In this document: positions 23,960-31,522 of the stretch, piece after piece
Numbering within the stretch: the stretch's first letter is position 1
Layout of the letters: the number at the start of each line of letters is the position of its first letter
NCBI GenBank assembly: GCA_035646535.1
Contig: DASRPD010000111.1
Location: 1 to 45,260 of the forward strand
Reading direction: 5' to 3'
Source: DASRPD01 sp035646535
GTDB taxonomy: Bacteria > Actinomycetota > Acidimicrobiia > IMCC26256 > JANYLB01
Length of the DNA: 45,260 bases
Position numbers and translations under genes: made by a program
The notes under the pieces: model-generated
Seen by the model: only the letters and a program-made list of their open reading frames with translations
Database searches by the model: none
What the model was told of the DNA's origin: nothing

Positions 23960-25627
23960 TCAGCCGCGGAGGAACCAGCCGCGCGGGTCCCACCGCCGGA
24001 GGGCCGTGATCTCGTCCGCGGTCGGCGGGTCGAGCACGGCGAGGGTGGCGGCGACCTCGACGTCCCACCCGCACGCGGACCTGACGTCGTCGATGCCGAC
24101 CCCCGGCGCCAACGCGGTGAGGACGAACGTCGACTCGGACAGCGGCTCGGGCTTCTCGAACGTCCCCAGGTCGGTGACGAGCGCCTGCACGGCCCGCCCC
24201 GGTGAGGTCACGTAGCCGCAGTCCGGTGGCGTTCGTGACGGGGCCAGCTTCGCCACGACGATTGCTTCCTCGCACACGCTGGCGACGTCGTTCCCGCCAC
24301 CCGAACCCACGAGGAACGGACCGTCGGGTATCTCGGTCGAGTTCACGTTGCCGAATCGATCGACCTGCGCGCCGCCCAGACACGCGACCGTCTTGGTGCC
24401 GGTGCCACCGACCAGCGTGCCCAACACGAGCGCGGCGTCACCGAGCATCGTCGCCGACGGGAAGTTCCGATGGTTGAGGACGAACGGGTCGCCCGGAACG
24501 GCGCCGTAGCCCCACAAGCCGATCTCCGCGGTGAGCTCGACCGACGAGCCCTGATCCCGCGCGAGCCGCACTCCCAGCCACGCCGCGAGGTTGGCGACGC
24601 CCGCACCCGCGAGCACCGCGTGGGCCCCGACCGCGGCGACGCGTCGTGCGAGATGGCGGGCCCCGAACGTTGCCGCCCGTTCCCAGGCGTTGGACGGCGC
24701 GTCGAGATCCGGCGGGAACGCGGCCACGTCAGCTCGCCACGAGTCGGGCGCGGCGCGCTCCACCAGCTCGGCCCGGCGGTCGGCTCCGAGCCGTTCGAGG
24801 TACTCGTCCTGGGTGGCCGGCTCGAGCACCCACCGCCGGATCCAGTCGTCGTAGTCGTCGGCTCGGGTCGCGGCGCGTGCCGCCACCCAGAAGTCGTAGT
24901 CCTCGCCGTAGCCGTCGACCGGGAGATCCCCCGGGTACAGACCACCGGGATGGGCTCCGAGCGGCGTCTCACGGACCGCCAACACCCGGTGAGCCGGGAT
25001 TCGCACCAGATGGGACCAAGCTCGGAGATCGTCGACGATGCGCTCGACGGTGACGATCGCACCGCGCCGCGCCGCGAGCGCGCCCCACACCCCTTCGAGG
25101 AGCGGCGGGTGCATCGCCACGTTACCGGCGCGATCGGCCACCGGCGCGTGCAGCAACGCCACATCGGGAACGAGCGGCGAGAGCAGCCCGACCTCACCGA
25201 AGGGAGTGTCCACGCGTGCGTAGGCGTCGTTGGCCTCCATGGAGGACCCGACGATCGATCGTGTGACGATCGCCGGGAGACCGCGGGCGGCGGCCTCCAG
25301 GCGCTGTGAGAACGCAAGGAACGACCAGTGCTCGACGTCGACCTCGCCCCGGCGGTACGCGCCGGCGAAGTGCGGGTTCGGAGTGAAGTTGGGGAACGTG
25401 TCCCCGGAATAGCCCGTGATCACCTTGCGCACGAGCCCGCCACGGAAGAACAACGCGCCGAGGCTCGACAGGCTGAGCATGACGAGCGTGAACTGGGGGT
25501 CACGGTCCCACCATTGCCGCACGGTCTCGCGCGCCGCGGCGGTCCAGCGACTGTGCCCGACCATGATGTGCAGCGTGTCGCCGGCGTGTACGTGCTCGGC
25601 GACGACGTCCGCCAGGGGTGTGGTCAC
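23960..25627 (-). CDS. fused IpdA-IpdB-like CoA-transferase-family protein
   Basis: A 555-residue fusion of the two class I CoA-transferase subunits. Residues 1-280 resemble IpdA (VEHWSFLAFSQRLEAAARGLP, LLSPLVPDVALLHAPVADRAGNV); 310-550 resemble IpdB (ELTAEIGLWGYGAVPGDPFVLNHRNFP, TKTVACLGGAQVDRFGNVNST, GSGGGNDVAS). In mycobacteria IpdAB are separate subunits that hydrolyse a ring-opened steroid CoA thioester in cholesterol ring C/D breakdown. Glu368 in AEIG lies where class I transferases carry the catalytic Glu. The fusion would give a fixed 1:1 ratio. GTG 25627 overlaps the stop of the upstream acyl-CoA dehydrogenase gene (GTGA), so the pair is coupled. A steroid-type role fits the neighbours; other CoA transfers remain possible. 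Confidence 0.85.
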   Translation of the reverse strand: MTTPLADVVAEHVHAGDTLHIMVGHSRWTAAARETVRQWWDRDPQFTLVMLSLSSLGALFFRGGLVRKVITGYSGDTFPNFTPNPHFAGAYRRGEVDVEHWSFLAFSQRLEAAARGLPAIVTRSIVGSSMEANDAYARVDTPFGEVGLLSPLVPDVALLHAPVADRAGNVAMHPPLLEGVWGALAARRGAIVTVERIVDDLRAWSHLVRIPAHRVLAVRETPLGAHPGGLYPGDLPVDGYGEDYDFWVAARAATRADDYDDWIRRWVLEPATQDEYLERLGADRRAELVERAAPDSWRADVAAFPPDLDAPSNAWERAATFGARHLARRVAAVGAHAVLAGAGVANLAAWLGVRLARDQGSSVELTAEIGLWGYGAVPGDPFVLNHRNFPSATMLGDAALVLGTLVGGTGTKTVACLGGAQVDRFGNVNSTEIPDGPFLVGSGGGNDVASVCEEAIVVAKLAPSRTPPDCGYVTSPGRAVQALVTDLGTFEKPEPLSESTFVLTALAPGVGIDDVRSACGWDVEVAATLAVLDPPTADEITALRRWDPRGWFLRG

Positions 25628-26733
25628 GCCGAATCCAGCACCGCGTCAGCGATGCGTCGGCGTTGCCAGCCCTGGTAGCCGAACAGGATGTCGTTCTGCT
25701 TCGCCCGCTTGAACAGGAAGTGGGCGCGGTTCTCCCAAGTGAACCCGACGGCGCCGTGCACCTGGATGTTGTCGCCGGTGACCCGCACCGCCGCGTCGGC
25801 CATGGCGCTCTTCGCAATGGCGGCGGCGCGGGCTCGATCGGGTTGGTCGGTGTCGCTCTCCCACGCCGCGTCGTGCACGCCCACACGACCGAGCTCGAGC
25901 GAATGCAGCATGTCGACGATCTTGTGCTGGATCACCTGGTGCGCGGCGATCGGCTCGTCGAATTGCACGCGAACCTTGGCGTACTCGGTGGCCTCGTGGA
26001 GCGCGGTCTCGCTCACGCCGATGAGCTCGGCGGCAAGACCGACCGCAGCATCGTCGGCGACGCGACGCCACCGGTCGGTGTGGTCGCCGGGAGGGCCGAG
26101 CGGCACCGCAGGCGTGTCGTCGAGCACGAGTCGCGCCGCTTTGCGGGTGGGGTCGAGCATCGGGACCGACTCGACGTCGGGTTGGTCGAGCAGGAACGAG
26201 CCGAGACCTTCGGGCGTGCGCGCGACCACGATGACCCAGTCGGCGGTGTGGGCATCGAGCACGATCGGCTTGGTGCCGCTGAGCCGCCAGTCGGCGCCAC
26301 GACGGCGCGCAACCGTGCGGATCCGGGCTACGGGGTCGTCGTGACCGGACTCCTCCAGGGCGACCGTCCCCCGAGCGGCTCCGGAGGCGAGATCACCGAG
26401 GAGCTCCGACGCGCCGAGGGCACGGGCCGCGAGTGTGGCGAGCACCGCGGAGGAGAAGAACGGTCCCGGCAGCGGACAGCGCCCCGTCTCCTCGAGCACC
26501 ACGATCATGTCGACGAGGCCCAGGCCGAGGCCGCCGGCGTCTTGCGGAACGAGGATCGCAGGCCAACCCAGCTCCACGATGCGGGGCCACAGGTCGTCGG
26601 CCATGCCGGCGGGCTCCTCGGCTCGTGCCCGCACCGCGCGCAAGGGAACGTGTTCGTCCAGAAACGCCCGGGCCGTGACCCGGAGCTGGTCCTGTTCGGG
26701 CGAGAAGGTGAAGTCCATCGGGTCGTCGCTCAT
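25624..26733 (-). CDS. acyl-CoA dehydrogenase-like protein, probable small subunit type
   Basis: A 369-residue acyl-CoA dehydrogenase relative with the same C-terminal hallmark as the 14207 gene, QVHGAVGFTWENRAHFLFKRAK, then ILFGYQGWQRRRIADAVLD. Neither a terminal EGT loop nor an xHER helix-G glutamate is present, as in non-catalytic subunits of the alpha2-beta2 steroid side-chain dehydrogenases. N-terminal helices (FSPEQDQLRVTARAFLDEHVPL) and VLEETGRCPLPGPFF are standard. ATG 26733 is used; ATG 26718 is five codons downstream. It is divergent from the 408-residue enzyme at 26881 and coupled to the IpdAB-like fusion, so dehydrogenation and hydrolysis genes lie in one unit. Confidence 0.9.
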   Translation of the reverse strand: MSDDPMDFTFSPEQDQLRVTARAFLDEHVPLRAVRARAEEPAGMADDLWPRIVELGWPAILVPQDAGGLGLGLVDMIVVLEETGRCPLPGPFFSSAVLATLAARALGASELLGDLASGAARGTVALEESGHDDPVARIRTVARRRGADWRLSGTKPIVLDAHTADWVIVVARTPEGLGSFLLDQPDVESVPMLDPTRKAARLVLDDTPAVPLGPPGDHTDRWRRVADDAAVGLAAELIGVSETALHEATEYAKVRVQFDEPIAAHQVIQHKIVDMLHSLELGRVGVHDAAWESDTDQPDRARAAAIAKSAMADAAVRVTGDNIQVHGAVGFTWENRAHFLFKRAKQNDILFGYQGWQRRRIADAVLDSA

Positions 26734-26769
26734 TCATCAAGGCAGGGCGCGGGCCCCCGGAAGAGGAAC

Positions 26770-26785
26770 CTGACGCCGATGTTAT
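26770..26785. promoter_or_regulatory. degenerate copy of the CTGAC-N6-GTCAG operator
   Basis: CTGACGCCGATGTTAT: left arm and first centre base match, right arm keeps only three of five bases. It overlaps the TATGTT box at 26783 between the divergent acyl-CoA dehydrogenase genes, the expected place, so it may be a weak or decayed site. Confidence 0.25.
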
Positions 26786-26788
26786 GTT
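26783..26788 (+). promoter_or_regulatory. -10 box (TATGTT) of leaderless upstream ORF
   Basis: TATGTT, 6 nt, then GTG 26795, the start of a 27-codon ORF that ends just before the acyl-CoA dehydrogenase start. Confidence 0.4.
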
Positions 26789-26794
26789 CGTCTC

Positions 26795-26878
26795 GTGCCC
26801 CGTGCGCGTGCTGCCGCCCGCCCAGACTCCGTCGACCGAGCCCCGTCGAGCGAACTCGGTCCACCGGTTCGGCCGTAG
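26795..26878 (+). CDS. 27-codon upstream ORF before acyl-CoA dehydrogenase
   Basis: GTG 26795, 6 nt after TATGTT, opens a 27-residue Arg/Pro-rich peptide starting VPRARAARPDSVDRAP. Its TAG (26876-26878) is 2 nt before the GTG of the acyl-CoA dehydrogenase at 26881, which itself lacks a ribosome-binding site. A leaderless leader ORF followed by reinitiation would explain how the downstream gene is translated. No homology expected. Alternative: the segment is only 5-prime untranslated sequence. Confidence 0.35.
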   Translation: MPRARAAARPDSVDRAPSSELGPPVRP

Positions 26879-26880
26879 GC

Positions 26881-28107
26881 GTGGATTTCTCCCTCACCCC
26901 CGACGACGAGGCATTCCGCGACGAGCTGACGGCCTGGCTCGACGCCAACCTGGAGCCGTTTCTCGCCGAGTGGTCCGAACGACCCAACGCGGGCGCCGGC
27001 GACGCTGCCAACCGCGCCGCGGCCGGGTTCGATCGCACCCAGGCGCGCCGGCAGGACTGGCAGCGTCGTCTCAACCAGAGTCGATGGGCGGCGATCAACT
27101 GGCCCCGCGCGTGGAACGGCCGCGAGGCAACTCCCATGCAGAACGTGATCTATGCCGAGGAGATGGCCCGGGTTCGCGCCCCGGGGATCTACAACGCGAA
27201 CGGCATCTGGCAGATCGGCCCGATGATCCTGCAATGGGGAACGACAGACCAGCAGCGACGCTGGCTGCCGGGAATCCTCAACGCCGACGAACACTGGTGC
27301 CAGGGCTTCAGCGAGCCGGACGCGGGCTCCGACCTGGCCAACATCGCCACCACGGCGATCGACGACGGTGACGGCTACGTCGTCAACGGCCAGAAGACGT
27401 GGGTCTCCTCCGCGCACCTGGCCAAGTGGGGTCTGTTCCTGCTCCGCACGGACCCGGGAGCGATCGGGCGCGGGGCCAAGCACGAAGGCATCACCGCGTT
27501 CATCGTGGACCTCGAGACATCCGGGATCGAATGCCGTCCAATCCGCGACGTCACCGGCGACACCATGTTGAACGACGTCTTCTTCACCGACGCGCGCCTA
27601 CCGGCCGACGATCGGCTGGGCGGTGAAGGTGAAGGCTGGCTCGTCGCGATGAGCACGCTCGGCCACGAGCGCGTCGGCACTGCGGGCCTCTCGATCACGA
27701 TGGCCGCCGATCTCCGCTCGATGATCTCCAGCGCCCGTTCCGCCAACCCCGACGCGCTGCGCGACCCTGATCTGCGTGATCGAATCGCCCGGGCGTTCAC
27801 CGACATCGAGCTGACGCGCCTGCTCAACTTCCGCGCGCTCACCAAGATCATCAAGGGTGAGAAGAACTGGCCCGAGGTACCGCTCGCGAAGCTGCAGTGG
27901 TCGAAGATCAGCCAGACCCTCGCGGAGCTGGCCATCGATCTGCTCGGCCCGGCGGGCCTGCTGGCCAAAGGAGGATCCGACGCGGTCGACGGTGGCAGCT
28001 GGACACGGAACTACGCGTGGCAGCGGTACACGTCGATCGGCGCCGGTGCTACCGAGATCCAGAAGAACATCATCGCCAAGAAGGCCATCAAGCTGCCGCG
28101 GCACTAG
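26881..28107 (+). CDS. acyl-CoA dehydrogenase, probable large (catalytic) subunit type
   Basis: A 408-residue enzyme. It starts VDFSLTPDDEAFRDELTAWLD and contains WCQGFSEPDAGSDLANI at 139-155, YVVNGQKTWVSSAHLAKWG at 166-184 and the ending YTSIGAGATEIQKNIIAKKAIKLPRH. Glu263 in LGHERV is the likely helix-G catalytic base; the terminal loop reads GAGAT, without Glu. It resembles FadE-type large subunits of heteromeric steroid or branched-chain acyl-CoA dehydrogenases and faces its likely partner at 26733. GTG 26881 has no ribosome-binding site and directly follows the stop of a short upstream ORF. An in-frame extension as far back as 25618 exists but is antisense to the partner gene and has no family resemblance. 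Confidence 0.93.
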   Translation: MDFSLTPDDEAFRDELTAWLDANLEPFLAEWSERPNAGAGDAANRAAAGFDRTQARRQDWQRRLNQSRWAAINWPRAWNGREATPMQNVIYAEEMARVRAPGIYNANGIWQIGPMILQWGTTDQQRRWLPGILNADEHWCQGFSEPDAGSDLANIATTAIDDGDGYVVNGQKTWVSSAHLAKWGLFLLRTDPGAIGRGAKHEGITAFIVDLETSGIECRPIRDVTGDTMLNDVFFTDARLPADDRLGGEGEGWLVAMSTLGHERVGTAGLSITMAADLRSMISSARSANPDALRDPDLRDRIARAFTDIELTRLLNFRALTKIIKGEKNWPEVPLAKLQWSKISQTLAELAIDLLGPAGLLAKGGSDAVDGGSWTRNYAWQRYTSIGAGATEIQKNIIAKKAIKLPRH

Positions 28108-28121
28108 CGAGCCGCTCGACG

Positions 28122-28127
28122 TACGCT
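28122..28127 (+). promoter_or_regulatory. -10 box (TACGCT) of leaderless promoter
   Basis: TACGCT, exactly 7 nt, GTG 28135. A leaderless start here leaves Cys as residue 2, as the Ntn-hydrolase product requires. Confidence 0.55.
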
Positions 28128-28134
28128 GGCCAAC

Positions 28135-29355
28135 GTGTGCGACACGATGGTCGTCGTCGGTCCGGAACGGGTGCTGTTCGCCAAGAACAGTGACCGAGAT
28201 CCCAACGAGGCCCAGCTCCTCGACTGGCAACCTCGCCGCACCCACCCGAGCGGCACGCGACTTCGTTGCACCTGGATCGAGATCGACCAGGCCGAACGGA
28301 CCCACGCGGTGCTGCTCAGCCGCCCGTTCTGGATGTGGGGCGCCGAGATCGGCGCCAACGAGCACGGCCTCGTGGTGGGCAACGAGGCGGTGTTCACCCG
28401 TGAGCCATCCGCCGAGGTCGGGCTCACGGGCATGGATCTCCTGCGACTCACGCTCGAACGGGCAACAACCGCCGAGGCGGGAGTCGAGACGCTCACCACC
28501 CTGCTCGAGCGGCACGGCCAGGGCGGCGGATGCGGCCACGAGCACCGCGAGTTCACCTATCACAACAGCTTCCTCCTGGCCGACGGCGGCCGCGCGTACG
28601 TCGTCGAGACCGCCGGTCGACGCTGGGCGGTCGAGGAGGTGCGGTCGGGTGCCCGGTCGATCAGCAACTGCCTGACCATCCCCGGCTTCGCTCGTCGGCA
28701 CAGCGACCACATCAGGACGCACTTCTCAAGGGGTCGGGTGCGCCGGGCGATCACCCAGACCGGCGCGGCCCGGGCGCACGGTCCCGGCGATCTCATGGCG
28801 CTGGTGCGCGACCACGGCACCGGCGGGCCGACCCCGCGCTATTCGCCCATCAACGGGGCGATGACGGGGCCGTGCATGCACGCCGGCGGGCTCGCGGCAG
28901 CCTCGCAGACCACCGCATCATGGGTGGCCGAGCTGCGACCCGGCCGCGCCACGCACTGGGTCACCGCCACCGCGGCACCATGCACCGCCATCTTCAAGCC
29001 GGTACGCGTCGACGAGCCGCTCGACCTCGGTCCCGCACCGGTCGACCGTTTCGACGCCCGGTGTCTGTGGTGGCGCCACGAGGTGTTCCACCGCCGCGTG
29101 ATGACCGACCCGGCCCGAAACGTCGCGACGTTCGCCGCCGAACGCGACGAGATCGAGGCCCGTTGGCTCGCGGACCCACCCGAACCGGCCGCAGCCTTCG
29201 CCGAAGCCGATCGCCTCCTCGAACGTTGGACGGGCGCGCTGGAGGGTGACGCGCGCGACACGCGACCACCATGGGTGCGCCGCTATTGGCGCGTACGCGA
29301 CCGCCGTGGCGGCCTCGCGGCGGCCGATATCGAGACTGTGGCAGCACTCGGATGA
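28135..29355 (+). CDS. peptidase C69/secernin-like Ntn-hydrolase
   Basis: A 406-residue protein beginning Met-Cys-Asp-Thr (MCDTMVVVGPERVLFAKNSDRDPNE). The CDT start and FAKNSDR segment are typical of the C69 dipeptidase/secernin family, in which Met removal exposes Cys2 as N-terminal nucleophile. Supporting elements are WGAEIGANEHGLVVGNEAV and FTYHNSFLLADGGRAYVVETAGR. The enzyme should hydrolyse an amide bond, for example in a dipeptide or N-acyl compound. No signal peptide, so cytoplasmic. It is the first of three same-strand genes, 10 nt ahead of a class III aminotransferase. The leaderless TACGCT promoter fixes the start so that Cys is at position 2. Confidence 0.88.
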   Translation: MCDTMVVVGPERVLFAKNSDRDPNEAQLLDWQPRRTHPSGTRLRCTWIEIDQAERTHAVLLSRPFWMWGAEIGANEHGLVVGNEAVFTREPSAEVGLTGMDLLRLTLERATTAEAGVETLTTLLERHGQGGGCGHEHREFTYHNSFLLADGGRAYVVETAGRRWAVEEVRSGARSISNCLTIPGFARRHSDHIRTHFSRGRVRRAITQTGAARAHGPGDLMALVRDHGTGGPTPRYSPINGAMTGPCMHAGGLAAASQTTASWVAELRPGRATHWVTATAAPCTAIFKPVRVDEPLDLGPAPVDRFDARCLWWRHEVFHRRVMTDPARNVATFAAERDEIEARWLADPPEPAAAFAEADRLLERWTGALEGDARDTRPPWVRRYWRVRDRRGGLAAADIETVAALG

Positions 29356-29365
29356 CGGCGCTCGG

Positions 29366-30598
29366 ATGACCGCACGGTCGGCGCGTCCGGGCAGTCAGCC
29401 GTACCCGTCGGCCGAGGCGACGAGCTCGGCCTTCGCCGAGCACGTCAATCGCGGCAAGGTCGACGCGTACGCGGCCTTGGGACTCGAGCTGGTGATGGGT
29501 GCGCGCGCCGGTTCGCGATTCCAGGACGCGTTCGACGGCCGTTGGCTGTTCAACTGCCATAGCAACGGTGGGGTCTTCAACCTCGGCCACCGGCACCCGG
29601 CAGTGGTCGCCGCGCTGCGCGCCGGCCTCGACCAGCTCGACATCGGCAACCACCACCTCGTGTCGGGCTGGCGCGCCGCCCTGGCCGAGCGGCTCAGCGC
29701 GAGCACCGACGGTTTGCTGAGTGGGGTCGTCTTCGGAGTCAGTGGGGGCGAAGCCAACGACCTGGCGATCAAGGTCGTGCGGGCCCACACCGGCCGCCAG
29801 GAGATCGTCTCGGCCATCGGCGGCTACCACGGACACACCGGCCTCTCCATGGCCGCCGGCGACCCGGCGTACCGGGACCCATTCGGCCCGAACGTCGAGG
29901 GCTTCGCCCAGGTGCCGTTCAACGACCTCGCCGCGCTGGACCGAGCTGTCAGCGACGACACCGCGGCGGTGCTCCTCGAGCCGATCCCCGCGACGCTCGG
30001 GATGCCGATCCCGGATCCCGACTACCTGGCCGGTGTGCAGCGACTCTGTCGCGAACGCGGCGCCTGCTTCGTTCTCGACGAGGTCCAGACCGGGCTCGGC
30101 CGTACCGGGACGATGTGGTGCTACCAGCACGACGGCCTCGAGCCCGACGTGCTCACCACCGGCAAGGGCCTGAGCGGTGGCCTCTACCCCGTCACCGCCA
30201 CGCTCATGACCGCGGAGATCCACGCCTTCTTCGATGAGCACCCGTTCGTGCACGTCTCCACGTTCGGCGGCGCCGAGCTGGGATGCGTCGCCGCGCTCGC
30301 CGGGCTCGACATCATCCAGACACCGGGTTTCCTCGAGCGCGTGCACGAGGTCGGCGCGCGGTTCGAGCACGCATTCACGGACCTTCCGTTCGCGGTGCGC
30401 CGCAAAGGCCTCTTCCTGGGCCTGAAGTTCGGATCCGACGGTGACGGCATGGCCGCGACGCGCGACCTCATCGGGGCGGGCATCTTCGCGATCTTCGCCA
30501 ACAACGATCCGTCGGTGCTGCAGTTCCTCCCGCCGCTCACGGTCACCGACGACGAGGTCGACGAGATCATCACCATCATGCGCACGACGTTCGCGTGA
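29366..30598 (+). CDS. class III pyridoxal-phosphate aminotransferase
   Basis: A 410-residue PLP enzyme of fold type I. It contains FNLGHRHPAVVAAL at 71-84, the phosphate-site SGGEAND at 126-132, LLEPIPATLG at 203-212, Asp238 in VLDEVQTGLGRTG that pairs with the PLP ring nitrogen, and Lys267 in TTGKGLSGG, the Schiff-base lysine. Family members transfer amino groups to or from omega-amino acids, diamines, acetylornithine or dialkylglycines; the exact substrate is not readable. ATG 29366 is 10 nt after the Ntn-hydrolase stop; frames extending back to 29246 overlap that gene and are not used. Its stop overlaps the start of the DUF6206 gene, so the three genes form one operon. Confidence 0.92.
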   Translation: MTARSARPGSQPYPSAEATSSAFAEHVNRGKVDAYAALGLELVMGARAGSRFQDAFDGRWLFNCHSNGGVFNLGHRHPAVVAALRAGLDQLDIGNHHLVSGWRAALAERLSASTDGLLSGVVFGVSGGEANDLAIKVVRAHTGRQEIVSAIGGYHGHTGLSMAAGDPAYRDPFGPNVEGFAQVPFNDLAALDRAVSDDTAAVLLEPIPATLGMPIPDPDYLAGVQRLCRERGACFVLDEVQTGLGRTGTMWCYQHDGLEPDVLTTGKGLSGGLYPVTATLMTAEIHAFFDEHPFVHVSTFGGAELGCVAALAGLDIIQTPGFLERVHEVGARFEHAFTDLPFAVRRKGLFLGLKFGSDGDGMAATRDLIGAGIFAIFANNDPSVLQFLPPLTVTDDEVDEIITIMRTTFA

Positions 30599-31473
30599 TC
30601 GACCACGCGACACTGTCGAGCGTCGAGCACGACGTCACCACCGCGCTGGCGCGCAATGATCCATCCGGGCTGCGGATCCTCGGCTACGGCGAGATCTCAC
30701 TGGTCGTGGGCTGGCCCCTCGACACCCCGCAATGGGCGTGCAAGCGGTTACCGCCGTTCCGCTCGCCCGACGAGGCGGACACGTTTCGCGACACCCTGGA
30801 CCGCTACGTCGCGGAGCTGGCACGCCGCGGTGTCAGCGTCGTCGACACCGAGGTCATGACGGTACCGACCACCGCCGACGAGCTCGCGGTCTACTGCGTG
30901 CAGCCGGTGCTGCCCACCCCGTCGCTCGGCGTGCAGGTTCTCCGTGACGATCCGGAGCGTGGGGCATCGCTCCTGGAAAAGATCGTTGCCACCGTGCTCG
31001 ACGTCGTCGACGAGCGCGTCGGCCTCGACGCGCAGCTCTCCAACTGGGCCTGGGCCGACGGTCGGCTCCAATACTTCGACGTGACCACGCCGCTGCTGCG
31101 GCGGCCCGACGGGACCACCGAGCTGCCCACCGACGTGTTCCTCGCGTCGCTGCCCTGGCCGGCGCGGGCGGGCGTTCGCCGCTTCGTGCTGCCCGGCATC
31201 ATCGAGCGGTATCACCACCCACGCTCGGTCGTTCTCGACCTCGCCGCCAACCTGATCAAGGAGCACCTCGACGGTGGCATTCCCACGGTCCTGGCTACGG
31301 CGGGTGATCGCCTGGACCCGCCACTGACCGTCGAGGAGATCCGGCGCGACTACCGGAGCGACGCGCGCACCTGGCAGCTCATCCAGGCGGCCCGGCGTGC
31401 CGATCGGGCCTGGCAAACCCACGTCCGGCGTCGCACGTACCCGTTCCTGCTCCCGGAGCACATCGAACGCTGA
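30595..31473 (+). CDS. DUF6206-like protein with kinase-fold signature
   Basis: A 292-residue protein of an actinobacterial family I associate with DUF6206. Although not annotated as a kinase, its motif order fits the protein-kinase/aminoglycoside-phosphotransferase fold: GYGEIS at 30-35 (glycine-rich loop), Lys50 in WACKRLPPF, an Asp145-x4-Asn150 catalytic-loop-like LDAQLSNWAW, and FDVTTP with Asp162 as the metal-binding DFG equivalent. It may phosphorylate a small molecule or be a pseudo-enzyme. The GTG start overlaps the aminotransferase stop (GTGA), so tight co-translation is expected. The C-terminus is helical and Arg-rich. Kinase activity is my inference from residue spacing. Confidence 0.75.
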   Translation: MIDHATLSSVEHDVTTALARNDPSGLRILGYGEISLVVGWPLDTPQWACKRLPPFRSPDEADTFRDTLDRYVAELARRGVSVVDTEVMTVPTTADELAVYCVQPVLPTPSLGVQVLRDDPERGASLLEKIVATVLDVVDERVGLDAQLSNWAWADGRLQYFDVTTPLLRRPDGTTELPTDVFLASLPWPARAGVRRFVLPGIIERYHHPRSVVLDLAANLIKEHLDGGIPTVLATAGDRLDPPLTVEEIRRDYRSDARTWQLIQAARRADRAWQTHVRRRTYPFLLPEHIER

Positions 31474-31499
31474 CCGCCCGGCGGACCGCCACCGGCGCG

Positions 31500-31522
31500 A
31501 CCACCGTTCAGCCCCCGGTGGT
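31500..31522. terminator. small hairpin between convergent genes
   Basis: ACCACCG and CGGTGGT arms around a 9-nt loop, overlapping the last codons of the pirin gene and 27 bp past the DUF6206 stop. It could end both transcripts; there is no T-run. Confidence 0.3.

Noticed and set aside
23926..24215. Sensor kinase reading continued to the stop at 24215
   Set aside because: The extra 97 residues overlap the convergent CoA-transferase gene and lack the normal domain ending; a one-base correction restores it and stops at 23925.
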